DNA of 64,000 nucleotides from Chloroflexota bacterium (GTDB lineage: Bacteria; Chloroflexota; Chloroflexia; Thermomicrobiales; UBA6265): the NCBI GenBank assembly GCA_023389575.1, contig JAEWEG010000018.1, positions 186,001-250,000 of the forward strand, read 5' to 3'. Position numbers and translations under genes: made by a program. The notes beneath the pieces were generated by a model. It did not search any database. It was not told where the DNA came from and saw only the letters and a program-made list of their open reading frames with translations. Of this stretch, positions 10,328 through 18,227 are shown piece after piece (within the stretch, counting starts at the first letter, position 1; each line of letters begins with the position of its first letter).

Positions 10328-10567
10328 TCAGGCCCGGCTGGCCGCGACCGCCAGCAGCACCGTCAAGAACGTCACAAACGCCAGGCCGCCTGTCGCCAGC
10401 ACAATGGCCAGCCAGCCATTCGGGTCACTGAGTGCGCTCGTCACCATTGCGTCGCCGGGCGCCGATGGGGCCTCGACGGGTTCCTGGGCCTGGGCCGGTG
10501 CTGGCTGCCGCGCGACCACCTTCGCCTTTGCCCGCTTCCGACTACTTCGCGATCGTGGCTCCGCCAT
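10328..10567 (-). CDS. Small single-pass membrane protein
   Basis: 79 residues: a basic N-terminus (RSRSSRKRAKAK), a Pro/Ala-rich linker, and one C-terminal transmembrane segment (WLAIVLATGGLAFVTFLTVLLAV). AAGGG precedes the ATG by about 11 nt. It lies downstream of the HD-domain gene, on the same strand. I recognise no family; tail-anchored topology is inferred from hydrophobicity. Confidence 0.5.
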   Translation of the reverse strand: MAEPRSRSSRKRAKAKVVARQPAPAQAQEPVEAPSAPGDAMVTSALSDPNGWLAIVLATGGLAFVTFLTVLLAVAASRA

Positions 10568-10661
10568 CTGGGATCACCCTTCCATGTCCATGCCGGTTCC
10601 TCTAAAGCGACGAGTATAGAACCAGGCCAGTACCACCCTCGGAGTCGCATCGCGCCCGAAC

Positions 10662-12020
10662 TCAGAACGCTCCACCCAGCAGCGGGTAAAGCATTTCCTC
10701 CCATCGCTCGGCCACCACGTCCCGATATCGCTCTTCGGTCACGATCCGGATCAGCCGCCGGTGCTCCTCGTACCGCTTGAAATCGTCGTCGCTCAGGCCC
10801 ACCACGTCGCGCCAGTGCATCAACGGTTGGAGCCCAACCGGAGGCTGCTCGTACGACACCCAGACATCGGTCTTCCACCGCTCCGGCTTCGGGATGTCGA
10901 TCAGCACGGCCGTGGTCGAGACCGTTTCCCCCGTGATTTCCCCCAGCGCTCGCGAGAGGTCGATCTCCACCTCGCGCCGCGCCCGCGAGTCGAACCACAG
11001 ATTGCCCAGTCGCGCGTAGAGTTCGAACGCCCCGGCGCTTACCTCCACCGCCCGTTTGTGAACCCGCCGCAGCGCCAGCGCCTCCGCCAGCGATCGCGTC
11101 GTTTCGGGCATCGATTCCGCCCGCATGAACGCCAGCAGCGACGCGTCGTCGTGGTTCGTGAGCGACTCCGGCGTGATCAGGCCCTCCACCAGCGCGTCCT
11201 GCACCGCCCGCAGCAGCATCACCATGCAGGCGCGGTTCGTGTGGTGCCAGTACACGTTGTCGAACATTTCCTGGCGCGCGTTGATCAGCGAGTGCAGGGG
11301 GCTCACGCCCTTGTCGCTCACGCCCACACGCGGGCCTGGCTCGCCGGTCGCGCCATCCTCTAGCTCGACCACCACCAGCGATGCCAGCAAGCGGCTGGCG
11401 TCGACGCCGCCATAGGGAACCGAGCAGCCATGGGCGTCGCGCGGCAGGTAGTCCAGCTTGTCCATGTCCAGCGTGCCCGAGAGTAGTCCGCGTAGCACCC
11501 GCTCGCCGTCCGTGAGGTCCGCCACGTCGCCGTGGATCATCGCCGCTACCGAACCGGGGTTGATCCCCCAGGCTCGTTCCAGGACATCCGCGACCTCGCC
11601 TCGCTCGATGATCGACCGCCCAACTTCCTCATGTGAAAGGATCGGTGCCCCAAGTTCCTCGATGGCGTGGGAGTAGGGATAGTGACCGATGTCGTGCAGC
11701 AACGACGCGGCGATGACCGTTCTCGCGTCCTGTGGCGTGAAATACCGGTAGCCGTGCGCGGATTCCAGCCGCCGCACCGCCAGCCGCGTCAGGTGCAGCA
11801 CGCCCAGCGAATGCTCGAACCGCGAGTGCCGGGCTCCAGGCCATACCCGCGACACGAACCCGAGCTGCTGGATGCCGTCCAGCCGGATGAACGCAGGCGT
11901 CTCCATCAGCGCCACGTCCGCCGGCGAGAGGTCGATCAGGTCATACAGCGCGTCCCGCACCTTGCGCCCATCGTGTGGTTGTCGATCGCTGCCAGGAAAG
12001 TCCATCGCCGCCCAGTCCAT
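10662..12020 (-). CDS. HD-superfamily phosphohydrolase (SAMHD1/dGTPase-like)
   Basis: 452 residues of the COG1078 type. The metal-binding HD residues are visible: ARHSRFEHSLGVLHLTRLA (His), SLLHDIGHYPYSHAIEE (His-Asp), and SGTLDMDKLDYLPRDAHGCSV (downstream Asp). The family includes dNTP triphosphohydrolases and uncharacterised nucleotide phosphohydrolases, so dNTP hydrolysis is plausible but not proven. The start is ATG 12020, with a G-rich stretch upstream; an internal ATG at residue 6 is possible. It is divergent from proline dehydrogenase. Confidence 0.88.
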   Translation of the reverse strand: MDWAAMDFPGSDRQPHDGRKVRDALYDLIDLSPADVALMETPAFIRLDGIQQLGFVSRVWPGARHSRFEHSLGVLHLTRLAVRRLESAHGYRYFTPQDARTVIAASLLHDIGHYPYSHAIEELGAPILSHEEVGRSIIERGEVADVLERAWGINPGSVAAMIHGDVADLTDGERVLRGLLSGTLDMDKLDYLPRDAHGCSVPYGGVDASRLLASLVVVELEDGATGEPGPRVGVSDKGVSPLHSLINARQEMFDNVYWHHTNRACMVMLLRAVQDALVEGLITPESLTNHDDASLLAFMRAESMPETTRSLAEALALRRVHKRAVEVSAGAFELYARLGNLWFDSRARREVEIDLSRALGEITGETVSTTAVLIDIPKPERWKTDVWVSYEQPPVGLQPLMHWRDVVGLSDDDFKRYEEHRRLIRIVTEERYRDVVAERWEEMLYPLLGGAF

Positions 12021-12200
12021 TGCACCCCCAAGGTGGCCGAAACGCCTCGCTGGAAATCAGCATACGCCGTCTCACGATTCGATGGGCAAGCGCCCTGCCC
12101 GGTGTGATACTTGGCGAGGAGAGGCCGGCGACCCCGCGGCCGCCTTCAGCCCCCATCCTTGTAGAAGATGTCCCTTGATCGCCACCGGAGTTTCGCGCAC

Positions 12201-13118
12201 ATGAGCATCCTGCGCCGTACCGTTCTCGCCGTTTCCGATAACGAAGCCGTCTCCGGTTTCTTCCAGTCCAGCTCCATGGCCCGGTCGCTCGTGAACCGGT
12301 TCGTGGCCGGAGAATCGCTGGACACCGCCATCGAGGCCGCCCGGAAACTGGGCGATGGGGGGATCTCGGTGACGCTGGACCTGCTTGGCGAGAATGTGGA
12401 CTCGGCGGAAAAGGCGCGGGAATCCGCCACCAGCTTTTGCGAGACTCTTCGCGCCATGCGCGAGAACGGGCTCGATCCCAACATTTCGATCAAGCTCACC
12501 ATGCTCGGTCTCGACCTGGGCGAGGATGTCGCCCGCGAGAACACGAGCCGCATCCTGGAGGTCGCCCGCGAGGTCGATGGCTTCGTTCGCATCGACATGG
12601 AGGGCTCGGACTATACCGAGGTCACCATGCGCATCTTCGAGGACCTTCACTCGCGTTGGCCCCGCGAGGTGGGCATCGTCATTCAGACGTATCTGCGCCG
12701 CGCCGAAGCCGACGTCCGTCGCGCCATCGAGCTTGGCGCCCGCGTCCGCCTGGTGAAGGGGGCCTACTCCGAGCCGGAATCGGTCGCGTTCCAGCAGAAG
12801 GTCCAGGTCGACGAGAACTATGCGCGGCTGGCCCGACTGTTGCTCAGCGAAGGCAACTTCCCCGCCATCGCCACCCACGACATGACGCTCGTCCGCGCCA
12901 CCATTGAACACGCCCAGCGCGAGGGCATCGCCCCCCAGCGATTCGAGTTTCAGATGCTGTACGGGGTTCGCGGAGATCAGCAGGCCAAACTGGTGGATGA
13001 TGGCTGGGGCATGCGAGTCTACGTTCCGTTTGGCACCGAGTGGTATCCGTACTTCACCCGGCGCATCGCCGAGCGGCCCGCCAACGCCTTCTTCGTCCTG
13101 CGCCAGCTTGCTGGCTGA
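12201..13118 (+). CDS. Proline dehydrogenase
   Basis: FAD-dependent enzyme oxidising proline to pyrroline-5-carboxylate, passing electrons to the quinone pool. 305 residues, the monofunctional bacterial length. Family marks include VTLDLLGENV, ISIKLTMLGLDLG, VRIDMEGSDYTE, VRLVKGAYSEPE, ATHDMTL, and the C-terminal VPFGTEWYPYFTRRIAERPAN signature that contacts substrate. The start at ATG 12201 has CGGAG about 10 nt upstream; an upstream in-frame ATG at 12168 is possible but has no SD. No P5C dehydrogenase gene is adjacent. Confidence 0.95.
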   Translation: MSILRRTVLAVSDNEAVSGFFQSSSMARSLVNRFVAGESLDTAIEAARKLGDGGISVTLDLLGENVDSAEKARESATSFCETLRAMRENGLDPNISIKLTMLGLDLGEDVARENTSRILEVAREVDGFVRIDMEGSDYTEVTMRIFEDLHSRWPREVGIVIQTYLRRAEADVRRAIELGARVRLVKGAYSEPESVAFQQKVQVDENYARLARLLLSEGNFPAIATHDMTLVRATIEHAQREGIAPQRFEFQMLYGVRGDQQAKLVDDGWGMRVYVPFGTEWYPYFTRRIAERPANAFFVLRQLAG

Positions 13119-13160
13119 TACCGGCTTCGGTTCGGCGGCAGTGCGGGCCAGGTACGCAGC

Positions 13161-13190
13161 GCGCCACGCCAGGAAGTCCCGGCGTGGCGC
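13161..13190. terminator. Bidirectional hairpin between proline dehydrogenase and the LuxR-type gene
   Basis: Perfect 10-bp stem GCGCCACGCC / GGCGTGGCGC with a 10-nt loop, between convergent genes. Confidence 0.6.
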
Positions 13191-13212
13191 TAGTTTCGTT
13201 CAGGTTGGCTGG

Positions 13213-13611
13213 TTAGTCGGCGGCGACCCCATTGCCCTGGACGGACTTCGTGTTCCCGGACTCATCATCGTCGTCCACGAGCGTGTCATCCCCGCCCGAG
13301 GCGATCGCCGGATGCTTGTCCTTCGCGCTCTTGAGCCGCTGCACGATCTCCATCGGGGGAACACCGCCATCGAGCAGCCCCAGGATGTAGCAGGCCAGCG
13401 TGGTTCGAACGCGTTCGCTGGGGTACACCGTCAGGGAGAGTTGAAGCGACCGCACGGCCTGCTTGTGGTGGTTCTTTACCGTCCACACGCTCAGCCCAAG
13501 GTGATTCGAGATCTCCTCGTAGCTCATGCCGTAGGCCTGCAATCGCAACACCTCGCGTTGACGGGGCGTTAGTGCCGCGCCACGGTCGGCTGTTTCGGTG
13601 GAAATCCCCAT
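13213..13611 (-). CDS. LuxR-type HTH regulator without receiver domain
   Basis: 132 residues from ATG 13611, with GGGAG about 10 nt upstream; the longer frame to 13908 runs through the intergenic region. The DNA-binding helices are plain: LTPRQREVLRLQAYGMSYEEISNHLGLSVWTVKNHHKQAVRSL. No receiver or sensor domain precedes it, so it is a stand-alone HTH factor. The C-terminus is acidic (DDTLVDDDDES). It is divergent from the YkvA-domain gene and may control it; the regulatory input is unknown. Confidence 0.8.
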   Translation of the reverse strand: MGISTETADRGAALTPRQREVLRLQAYGMSYEEISNHLGLSVWTVKNHHKQAVRSLQLSLTVYPSERVRTTLACYILGLLDGGVPPMEIVQRLKSAKDKHPAIASGGDDTLVDDDDESGNTKSVQGNGVAAD

Positions 13612-13935
13612 GTGCTGTTTGCTCCCATTCCGCCCTGGTGAGATGTCGCCGAGGTCCCCGGATAACCGGCTCACGCATGTATTCCGGGTTTGATCCGGGC
13701 TTCCACTAATTCTAGAATTTTCAACCTCACCCAACTGTGGCGAAAAAGTCCCGTACCAGCCTGACCTCTCGTAGTACCTCTGCGGCAGGGAGGCCCGGTC
13801 GCCCATAGGATGGAAGTCATGTCCGGGGGTGGTCGAAAACGCTCCGGCGTCCTGCCCAATCCGCGTTAGTGGCACAATGGAACCATACGGAAGCCTCGAT
13901 CGATGCATCCATGACTTCCGTTGATTGGAGACATA
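13612..13935. other. Divergent intergenic region with a 12-bp palindrome
   Basis: 324 bp between the LuxR-type gene and the YkvA gene, with no gene I can support. It contains the perfect palindrome AATTCTAGAATT at 13708-13719, an AT-rich spot in GC-rich DNA that could be an operator for the adjacent regulator. That role is inference. Confidence 0.4.
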
Positions 13936-14490
13936 ATGAACGACGACCAGCAGGAAACCTCCACGACCATCCAGCCGGATCCGCTTCCCATCAGGGAGCA
14001 GGCGTCTGGCCAGGCCGGCGACCAGTCCATGGCCGGGGAATCAGCGCTCGAACCCATGTGGGTCCTCATCAAGCGATTGCCGCGCTATGTCCGGCTGGCC
14101 TCGGGCATGGCTCGCGATCCTCGCGTGCCAACCTCGGCCAAGGCAATGCTCGCCATCGGCGGCGCGTATCTCGTGTCGCCAATCGACCTGGTGCCGGGCA
14201 TCATCCCGGTCGCCGGCCAGCTCGACGATCTCTACGTGGTCCTTACGGGCCTCCAGCAGGCCATCCGGGTAACTCCTCAGGCCGTGGTGGACGAGCATCT
14301 CGGCAATGCGGAACTCACCGCCCAGGACATCTCGGACGACCTTGCCGCCATTCGCCAATTCGTCCGCAAGGGCGTGAGTTGGACGTTCCAGAAGAGCGGA
14401 CAGGCGGTCGCCGGACTTTCACGCCAGGCAACACACCTCTTCGAGCGCGCTCGAACCAGGGGAGAATCACATGACCAGAAGCCGCTCTAG
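13936..14490 (+). CDS. YkvA/DUF1232-domain protein
   Basis: 184 residues from ATG 13936, with TTGGAG 6 nt upstream; the in-frame TTG at 13921 is less likely. A polar N-terminus is followed by the DUF1232 core, RDPRVPTSAKAMLAIGGAYLVSPIDLVPGIIPVAGQLDDLYVVLTGL in two parts. This is a hairpin membrane-associated motif (SPIDLVPG is diagnostic). The C-terminal helix region is amphipathic. Its 3' end overlaps the next gene by 20 bp, so the two are coupled. Function of the family is unknown. Confidence 0.85.
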   Translation: MNDDQQETSTTIQPDPLPIREQASGQAGDQSMAGESALEPMWVLIKRLPRYVRLASGMARDPRVPTSAKAMLAIGGAYLVSPIDLVPGIIPVAGQLDDLYVVLTGLQQAIRVTPQAVVDEHLGNAELTAQDISDDLAAIRQFVRKGVSWTFQKSGQAVAGLSRQATHLFERARTRGESHDQKPL

Positions 14491-15121
14491 TCGCGGACGG
14501 CGGCGCAATCGCGACCGATCGAACGACGCCAGCGCCCAGCAGCAGGAGGGCGCGGTTCAGCAAGCCGATGCGCCGGCACCCGATGCGCCGGCGCCCGACG
14601 CCGGGACCCAACAAGCCAGCGAGCCCCAGGAACGACGCGGACGCCGCCCCGAACGCGGGCCACAGGCCCGGCGCGACGACCAGCCTCGTGAAGAGGGACG
14701 GCAACGCGGACCCCGCCAGGGCGAACGCCGTGAGGAAGGTCGCCAGGGTGGTGGGCGAGAGCGTTCCGGGCGTCGCCGCCAGGGTCGGTCCCGCCAGCAG
14801 CTCCAGCCGATCACGGGCGAGGTGTTGAAGCCTCGCGTCCAGATCACCGGCGATCGCTCGCCCGTCGTCAAGCGCCAGATCACCGAACTCGATACGCCCG
14901 ATGGACCTCAGCTTGGCTGCCCGATGCTGACCCGCACGCGGCTTGGCCTCCCATTCAAGGGAGGGAACCATGCTCCCCGCTGCGCGCTCGCCTGGGCGAT
15001 CCATTCCGAGACCGAGGCCTCCTATTGCATGGAGACGCACGACCTCACCGCGTGCTGGAAGGCGCACCCGGAGCGCCTGGAGGAGATTCGCCAGCGCCTG
15101 GCCGAACGCGCCGCCGATTGA
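14471..15121 (+). CDS. Arg/Gly-rich protein with a C-terminal four-cysteine motif
   Basis: 216 residues from ATG 14471, with GGGAG 7 nt upstream. The first 110 residues are low complexity (RG, RR, Q), including a DAPAPDAPAPDA repeat, and look disordered and possibly nucleic-acid-binding. The C-terminal 65 residues hold spaced cysteines: GCPML, APRCALAWAI, SYCMETHD, TACWKAH. This pattern (CPxL...RCxxA...YC...CxxW) resembles a small Cys domain I recall from Chloroflexota proteins, where it probably binds a metal or Fe-S cluster. It overlaps the YkvA gene by 20 bp. No function assigned. Confidence 0.7.
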   Translation: MTRSRSSRGRRRNRDRSNDASAQQQEGAVQQADAPAPDAPAPDAGTQQASEPQERRGRRPERGPQARRDDQPREEGRQRGPRQGERREEGRQGGGRERSGRRRQGRSRQQLQPITGEVLKPRVQITGDRSPVVKRQITELDTPDGPQLGCPMLTRTRLGLPFKGGNHAPRCALAWAIHSETEASYCMETHDLTACWKAHPERLEEIRQRLAERAAD

Positions 15122-15190
15122 TGCCGGTTCCTGGGGTATCCCCAGGGAAACGGTGGGCGGCGGTGATTTTCGTCAACGCGATGCACGAAG

Positions 15191-15224
15191 AACGGGCCGG
15201 TCCATTTGAGGGGACCGGCCCGTT
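15191..15224. terminator. Bidirectional hairpin terminator
   Basis: Perfect 13-bp stem AACGGGCCGGTCC / GGACCGGCCCGTT with an 8-nt loop, between convergent genes. The T-tracts on both sides are weak. Confidence 0.7.
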
Positions 15225-15256
15225 GCAATCTGTCCACGATCAGGTGGTTCGGATGG

Positions 15257-15691
15257 TTACGCCTTTGCGGTCGCCCGCGACTTCTTGCCATCCCAAGGCG
15301 CGTTCGTTTCGATGAAGGCCGCCACGCCATCCGGCATGAATTCCCGCAGATCCATGGCCGGGTACTTCAGGTTGTCCGGCATGTACAGGTGGAAGGTGAA
15401 CTGCACCGGCTCCACGCGTTCCATGTTCGCCCACCACTCGTACAGGTCGGGCAGCCAGTCGAACGCCGTCGCCCGAACCCGCCAGAGCGCGATCCCGGCG
15501 CCACGTTCGTAGGCCAGAGCTTCACCGAAATACACCTTGGCGGTGCCCTTGGATTCAATAATCGCCTTCACGTCGTCGTAGTGACGGGGAGATCCCTTCA
15601 ACGTGAATCGATAGCCGAGTGGAGCGGGGGCCGCCTTCACGGCCATCTCCTTCTTCAGCTTTGTCTTGCTTTCCCAGGGCAGGAGCCGCAT
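15257..15691 (-). CDS. Hypothetical protein
   Basis: 144 residues from ATG 15691, with GGAGG 9 nt upstream; the frame extends to 15742 without SD support. Basic N-terminus (WESKTKLKKE), no signal peptide or membrane segment. The core is aromatic-rich (FDWLPDLYEWWANMERVEPVQFTFHLY). I do not recognise the family. The gene ends at the bidirectional hairpin, convergent with the Cys-motif gene. Confidence 0.6.
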   Translation of the reverse strand: MRLLPWESKTKLKKEMAVKAAPAPLGYRFTLKGSPRHYDDVKAIIESKGTAKVYFGEALAYERGAGIALWRVRATAFDWLPDLYEWWANMERVEPVQFTFHLYMPDNLKYPAMDLREFMPDGVAAFIETNAPWDGKKSRATAKA

Positions 15692-15835
15692 CCCGGTTTT
15701 CCTCCAGTTACCATTCGTGGCACAGGGCCATTGTCCCAGCACCTCAATGGCGCCAGATATTCGTCCAGCACAGTGTACCGCGAAACATTCGCAAGAACCG
15801 TCCCCGTTCGTCCATCCAAAGGAGCTACGTCTCGC

Positions 15836-16408
15836 ATGTCCGAAACTGGCGCCCAGCGCAACCTGGAACTCAAGGTCAGGTGCGAGCCCGGTGACCTCGA
15901 ACAGGTCCAGGCACGCCTCCAGAATCTCCTATGTTCGCCCATCGAGCATTTCCATCAGGTCGATACCTACCTGAAGGTGACGAAGGGACGGCTCAAGCTT
16001 CGGGAGTTCCATTCCCTGGCCTCGCCATCCACCGTTGAGCGGGCGCAACTGATCGCCTACCACCGTCCCTCGGAGGCGGGCTCGCGCTTCAGCACGTACG
16101 AGGTGGTTCCCATCGCGGGCCAGCACGCGGAAGCCCTCCTGCGCTCCCTGCTCATGACGCACGACGAACTCGTTCGCATCGACAAACAGCGCCGGGTCGC
16201 CATCGTCGGACACACCCGGGTTCATCTCGACCGTGTCGCTGGCCTTGGCGACTTCGTTGAGCTGGAGACCGTGATCGCCGGTATCGACGACGCCCAGGGA
16301 GCCGCCGATCACGCCCAGGTCATCGCCGCCCTCGGCCTCGATCGCCTGCCCAGCGAGGCCGGGTCGTACAGCGATCTCGCCCTTCAGCGTGCGGCTTTGG
16401 AAGGGTAG
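15836..16408 (+). CDS. CYTH-domain protein (class IV adenylate cyclase-like)
   Basis: 190 residues from ATG 15836, with GGAG 10 nt upstream; the frame is open far upstream but without family similarity. CYTH features are RNLELKVRCEPGDLE at the N-terminus, HQVDTYLKVTKGRLKLREF, RIDKQRRVAIVGHTRVHLDRVAGLGDFVELE, and Arg/Lys residues lining the triphosphate tunnel. The first acidic residue of the ExExK motif is Asn, as in many CyaB-like members. It acts on a triphosphate substrate (ATP or thiamine triphosphate are family possibilities). Confidence 0.85.
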   Translation: MSETGAQRNLELKVRCEPGDLEQVQARLQNLLCSPIEHFHQVDTYLKVTKGRLKLREFHSLASPSTVERAQLIAYHRPSEAGSRFSTYEVVPIAGQHAEALLRSLLMTHDELVRIDKQRRVAIVGHTRVHLDRVAGLGDFVELETVIAGIDDAQGAADHAQVIAALGLDRLPSEAGSYSDLALQRAALEG

Positions 16409-16449
16409 TATCCTTTTCTTCGTGACCTGATCCGGAACGCGACACGTGT

Positions 16450-17316
16450 ATGGGGCCTGGAACGGTGAGTACTGCAACGACAACGCGCCAGACGGAGCGC
16501 ATCAACGGGCTGTCGATGTCCTGGCTGGAGTGGCCGAACCCCGGATTGCCCGGCAAATGCGGCGTTGTCCTGCTTCACGGCATTCTCCAGAGTGCCGACG
16601 AGCACTCCCACATCGCGAGGCACCTGTCCCGGTTCCACCACGTCGTCTATCCCGACCTCCGTGGCCGCGGCCAGACCGAGATGCCCGACGGACCATGCGA
16701 TCCCGCCACCCTCGCCACCGATGTCGCCGCGCTGATCGAACATTTGGATCTGGAGCGGGTCGTCGTCATCGGCCGGAATCATGGCGCGGCGGTGGGGTAT
16801 CACCTCGCGGCGAACAACCCCGGCCTGGTGCACGGACTCGTGCTTGGCGATTGCTCTCCCGAGATTACCCCCGAGCGCGCCGAGCGCCGAATGCGGGACA
16901 TCGCGGCCATCCCGCGCTCCTTCGATTCGCTCGAAGCCGCCATGGCGTTCTATCAGGACAGCCTGGGCGTCTCCGTCGATCGGGCCCGCCACGATATCCC
17001 CAACGATCTTGAAGAAGTCAACGGCGTGTACGCCTGGCGACATAACCTGGAGCATGTCGCTCGATTGGAGGCGGCCTGCTGCCCGCGTGAGGACTGGGAT
17101 GTGGTGGCCCGCATCCAGGCCCCGACGCTCGTCCTGGCTGGGCAGCGGAGCCATATCGCCCGGACGACCGTCGACCGCCTGGCGCAAACCATCCGCCGGT
17201 GCGAGGCGCAGGTGATCGTGGGTTCCGGTCCGGATGTTTACCTCGGTCCGGGAGCGGAACAGACACGCGGCGCCATCGACATGTTCCTTGTCCGGCTCAA
17301 CCGCGACGACCGCTGA
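16450..17316 (+). CDS. Alpha/beta-hydrolase-fold protein lacking the catalytic triad
   Basis: 288 residues. The fold is clear: VVLLHGILQSADEH (about 39-52), VVYPDLRGRGQTEMP (about 65-79) and a nucleophile elbow VIGRNHGAA. The elbow reads G-R-N-H-G, so the usual Ser is Asn110. The usual Asp after PTLVLAGQR is Ser, and the usual C-terminal GxGH reads GSGP, so His is missing as well. It is therefore probably a binding protein or an enzyme of different chemistry. The start could be ATG 16450 or GTG 16465; neither has a strong SD. It is convergent with the SDR, 13 bp away. Confidence 0.8.
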   Translation: MGPGTVSTATTTRQTERINGLSMSWLEWPNPGLPGKCGVVLLHGILQSADEHSHIARHLSRFHHVVYPDLRGRGQTEMPDGPCDPATLATDVAALIEHLDLERVVVIGRNHGAAVGYHLAANNPGLVHGLVLGDCSPEITPERAERRMRDIAAIPRSFDSLEAAMAFYQDSLGVSVDRARHDIPNDLEEVNGVYAWRHNLEHVARLEAACCPREDWDVVARIQAPTLVLAGQRSHIARTTVDRLAQTIRRCEAQVIVGSGPDVYLGPGAEQTRGAIDMFLVRLNRDDR

Positions 17317-17329
17317 GCTGCGGACCAGG

Positions 17330-18079
17330 TCAGTAGGTCGCCCGGCCGCCAGACACGTCGAACACCGCTCCGGTGCTGAACGACACGTCCGGCGAGCAGA
17401 GGAACCGTACCATCGCCGCCACCTCCTTCGGCTGGCCCACGCGGCCCATCGGTATCCGGCTCGTCATGTAGGCGATATGCTCCTCGGAAACCTGTTGCAG
17501 GATCTCCGTCTCTATCACCGCCGGCGTCACGGCGTTCACGATCACGCCCCTGGTCGCGACCTCCTTGGCGATCGCTTTCGTCAGACCTATCACCCCGGCC
17601 TTGGCGGCGGAGTAGGGGACGGCGTTCGGGTTGCCCTCCTTGCCGGCGATGGACGCGATGTTCACGATCCGACCATGTTCCCGCTGGATCATCCCGGGCA
17701 ACACCGCCCTGCACCCCAGGAACACGCCTCCCAGGTCAATGTCGATCACCTGTCGCCATTCTTCGAACGACAACTCCCACGCCGGCGCCGACCGGCCCGC
17801 GATCCCGGCATTGTTCACCAGGATCGACACCGGGCCCAACGCCGCCTCGACCACCGACACGGCCTCGGCCCACTGACCTTCGTCCGTCACGTCGAGCCGG
17901 ACCGGAATCGCGCCGTCGCCAATCGCCTCGGCGGTCGCCGTGGCCGCCTGCTGGTCGATGTCAGCCAGCGCCACCTTCGCCCCGTCGCGGGCTAGCCGGG
18001 TCGCCACCGCCCGGCCAATGCCTCGCGCCGCCCCGGTCACGATCGCCACCTGCCCGCTCAGTTCACCCTGGTCACCCAT
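17330..18079 (-). CDS. Short-chain dehydrogenase/reductase (FabG-like)
   Basis: 249 residues from ATG 18079, with GGAAGG about 10 nt upstream; an earlier in-frame ATG at 18106 is less supported. Classical SDR marks are VTGAARGIGRAVA for NAD(P) binding, LADIDQQ (Asp after strand 2, favouring NAD), NNAGIAG, catalytic Ser in NIASIAG, YSAAKAG (Tyr and Lys) and the C-terminal VFDVSGGRATY. The substrate is unknown. It stands alone rather than in the fatty-acid cluster, so a catabolic alcohol dehydrogenase is as likely as ketoacyl reductase. Confidence 0.88.
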   Translation of the reverse strand: MGDQGELSGQVAIVTGAARGIGRAVATRLARDGAKVALADIDQQAATATAEAIGDGAIPVRLDVTDEGQWAEAVSVVEAALGPVSILVNNAGIAGRSAPAWELSFEEWRQVIDIDLGGVFLGCRAVLPGMIQREHGRIVNIASIAGKEGNPNAVPYSAAKAGVIGLTKAIAKEVATRGVIVNAVTPAVIETEILQQVSEEHIAYMTSRIPMGRVGQPKEVAAMVRFLCSPDVSFSTGAVFDVSGGRATY

Positions 18080-18227
18080 CGGATGCCCCCTTCCTGTCTG
18101 TGCCACTCGCTATCATGTGCTCACCGGATGGTATCGCCCGCGGCCGAAAGGCGATAGCACCCCGCGGCCTCGCCGCTGGGTACAATCAGGGCATGCCAAC
18201 CGCGTGAATGCCAACTGGAGCCAGCCT

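Noticed and set aside
15206..15835. Long N-terminal extension of the CYTH protein
   Set aside because: The extension overlaps the gene on the opposite strand and a hairpin; an ATG with GGAG at 15836 starts exactly at the CYTH domain.
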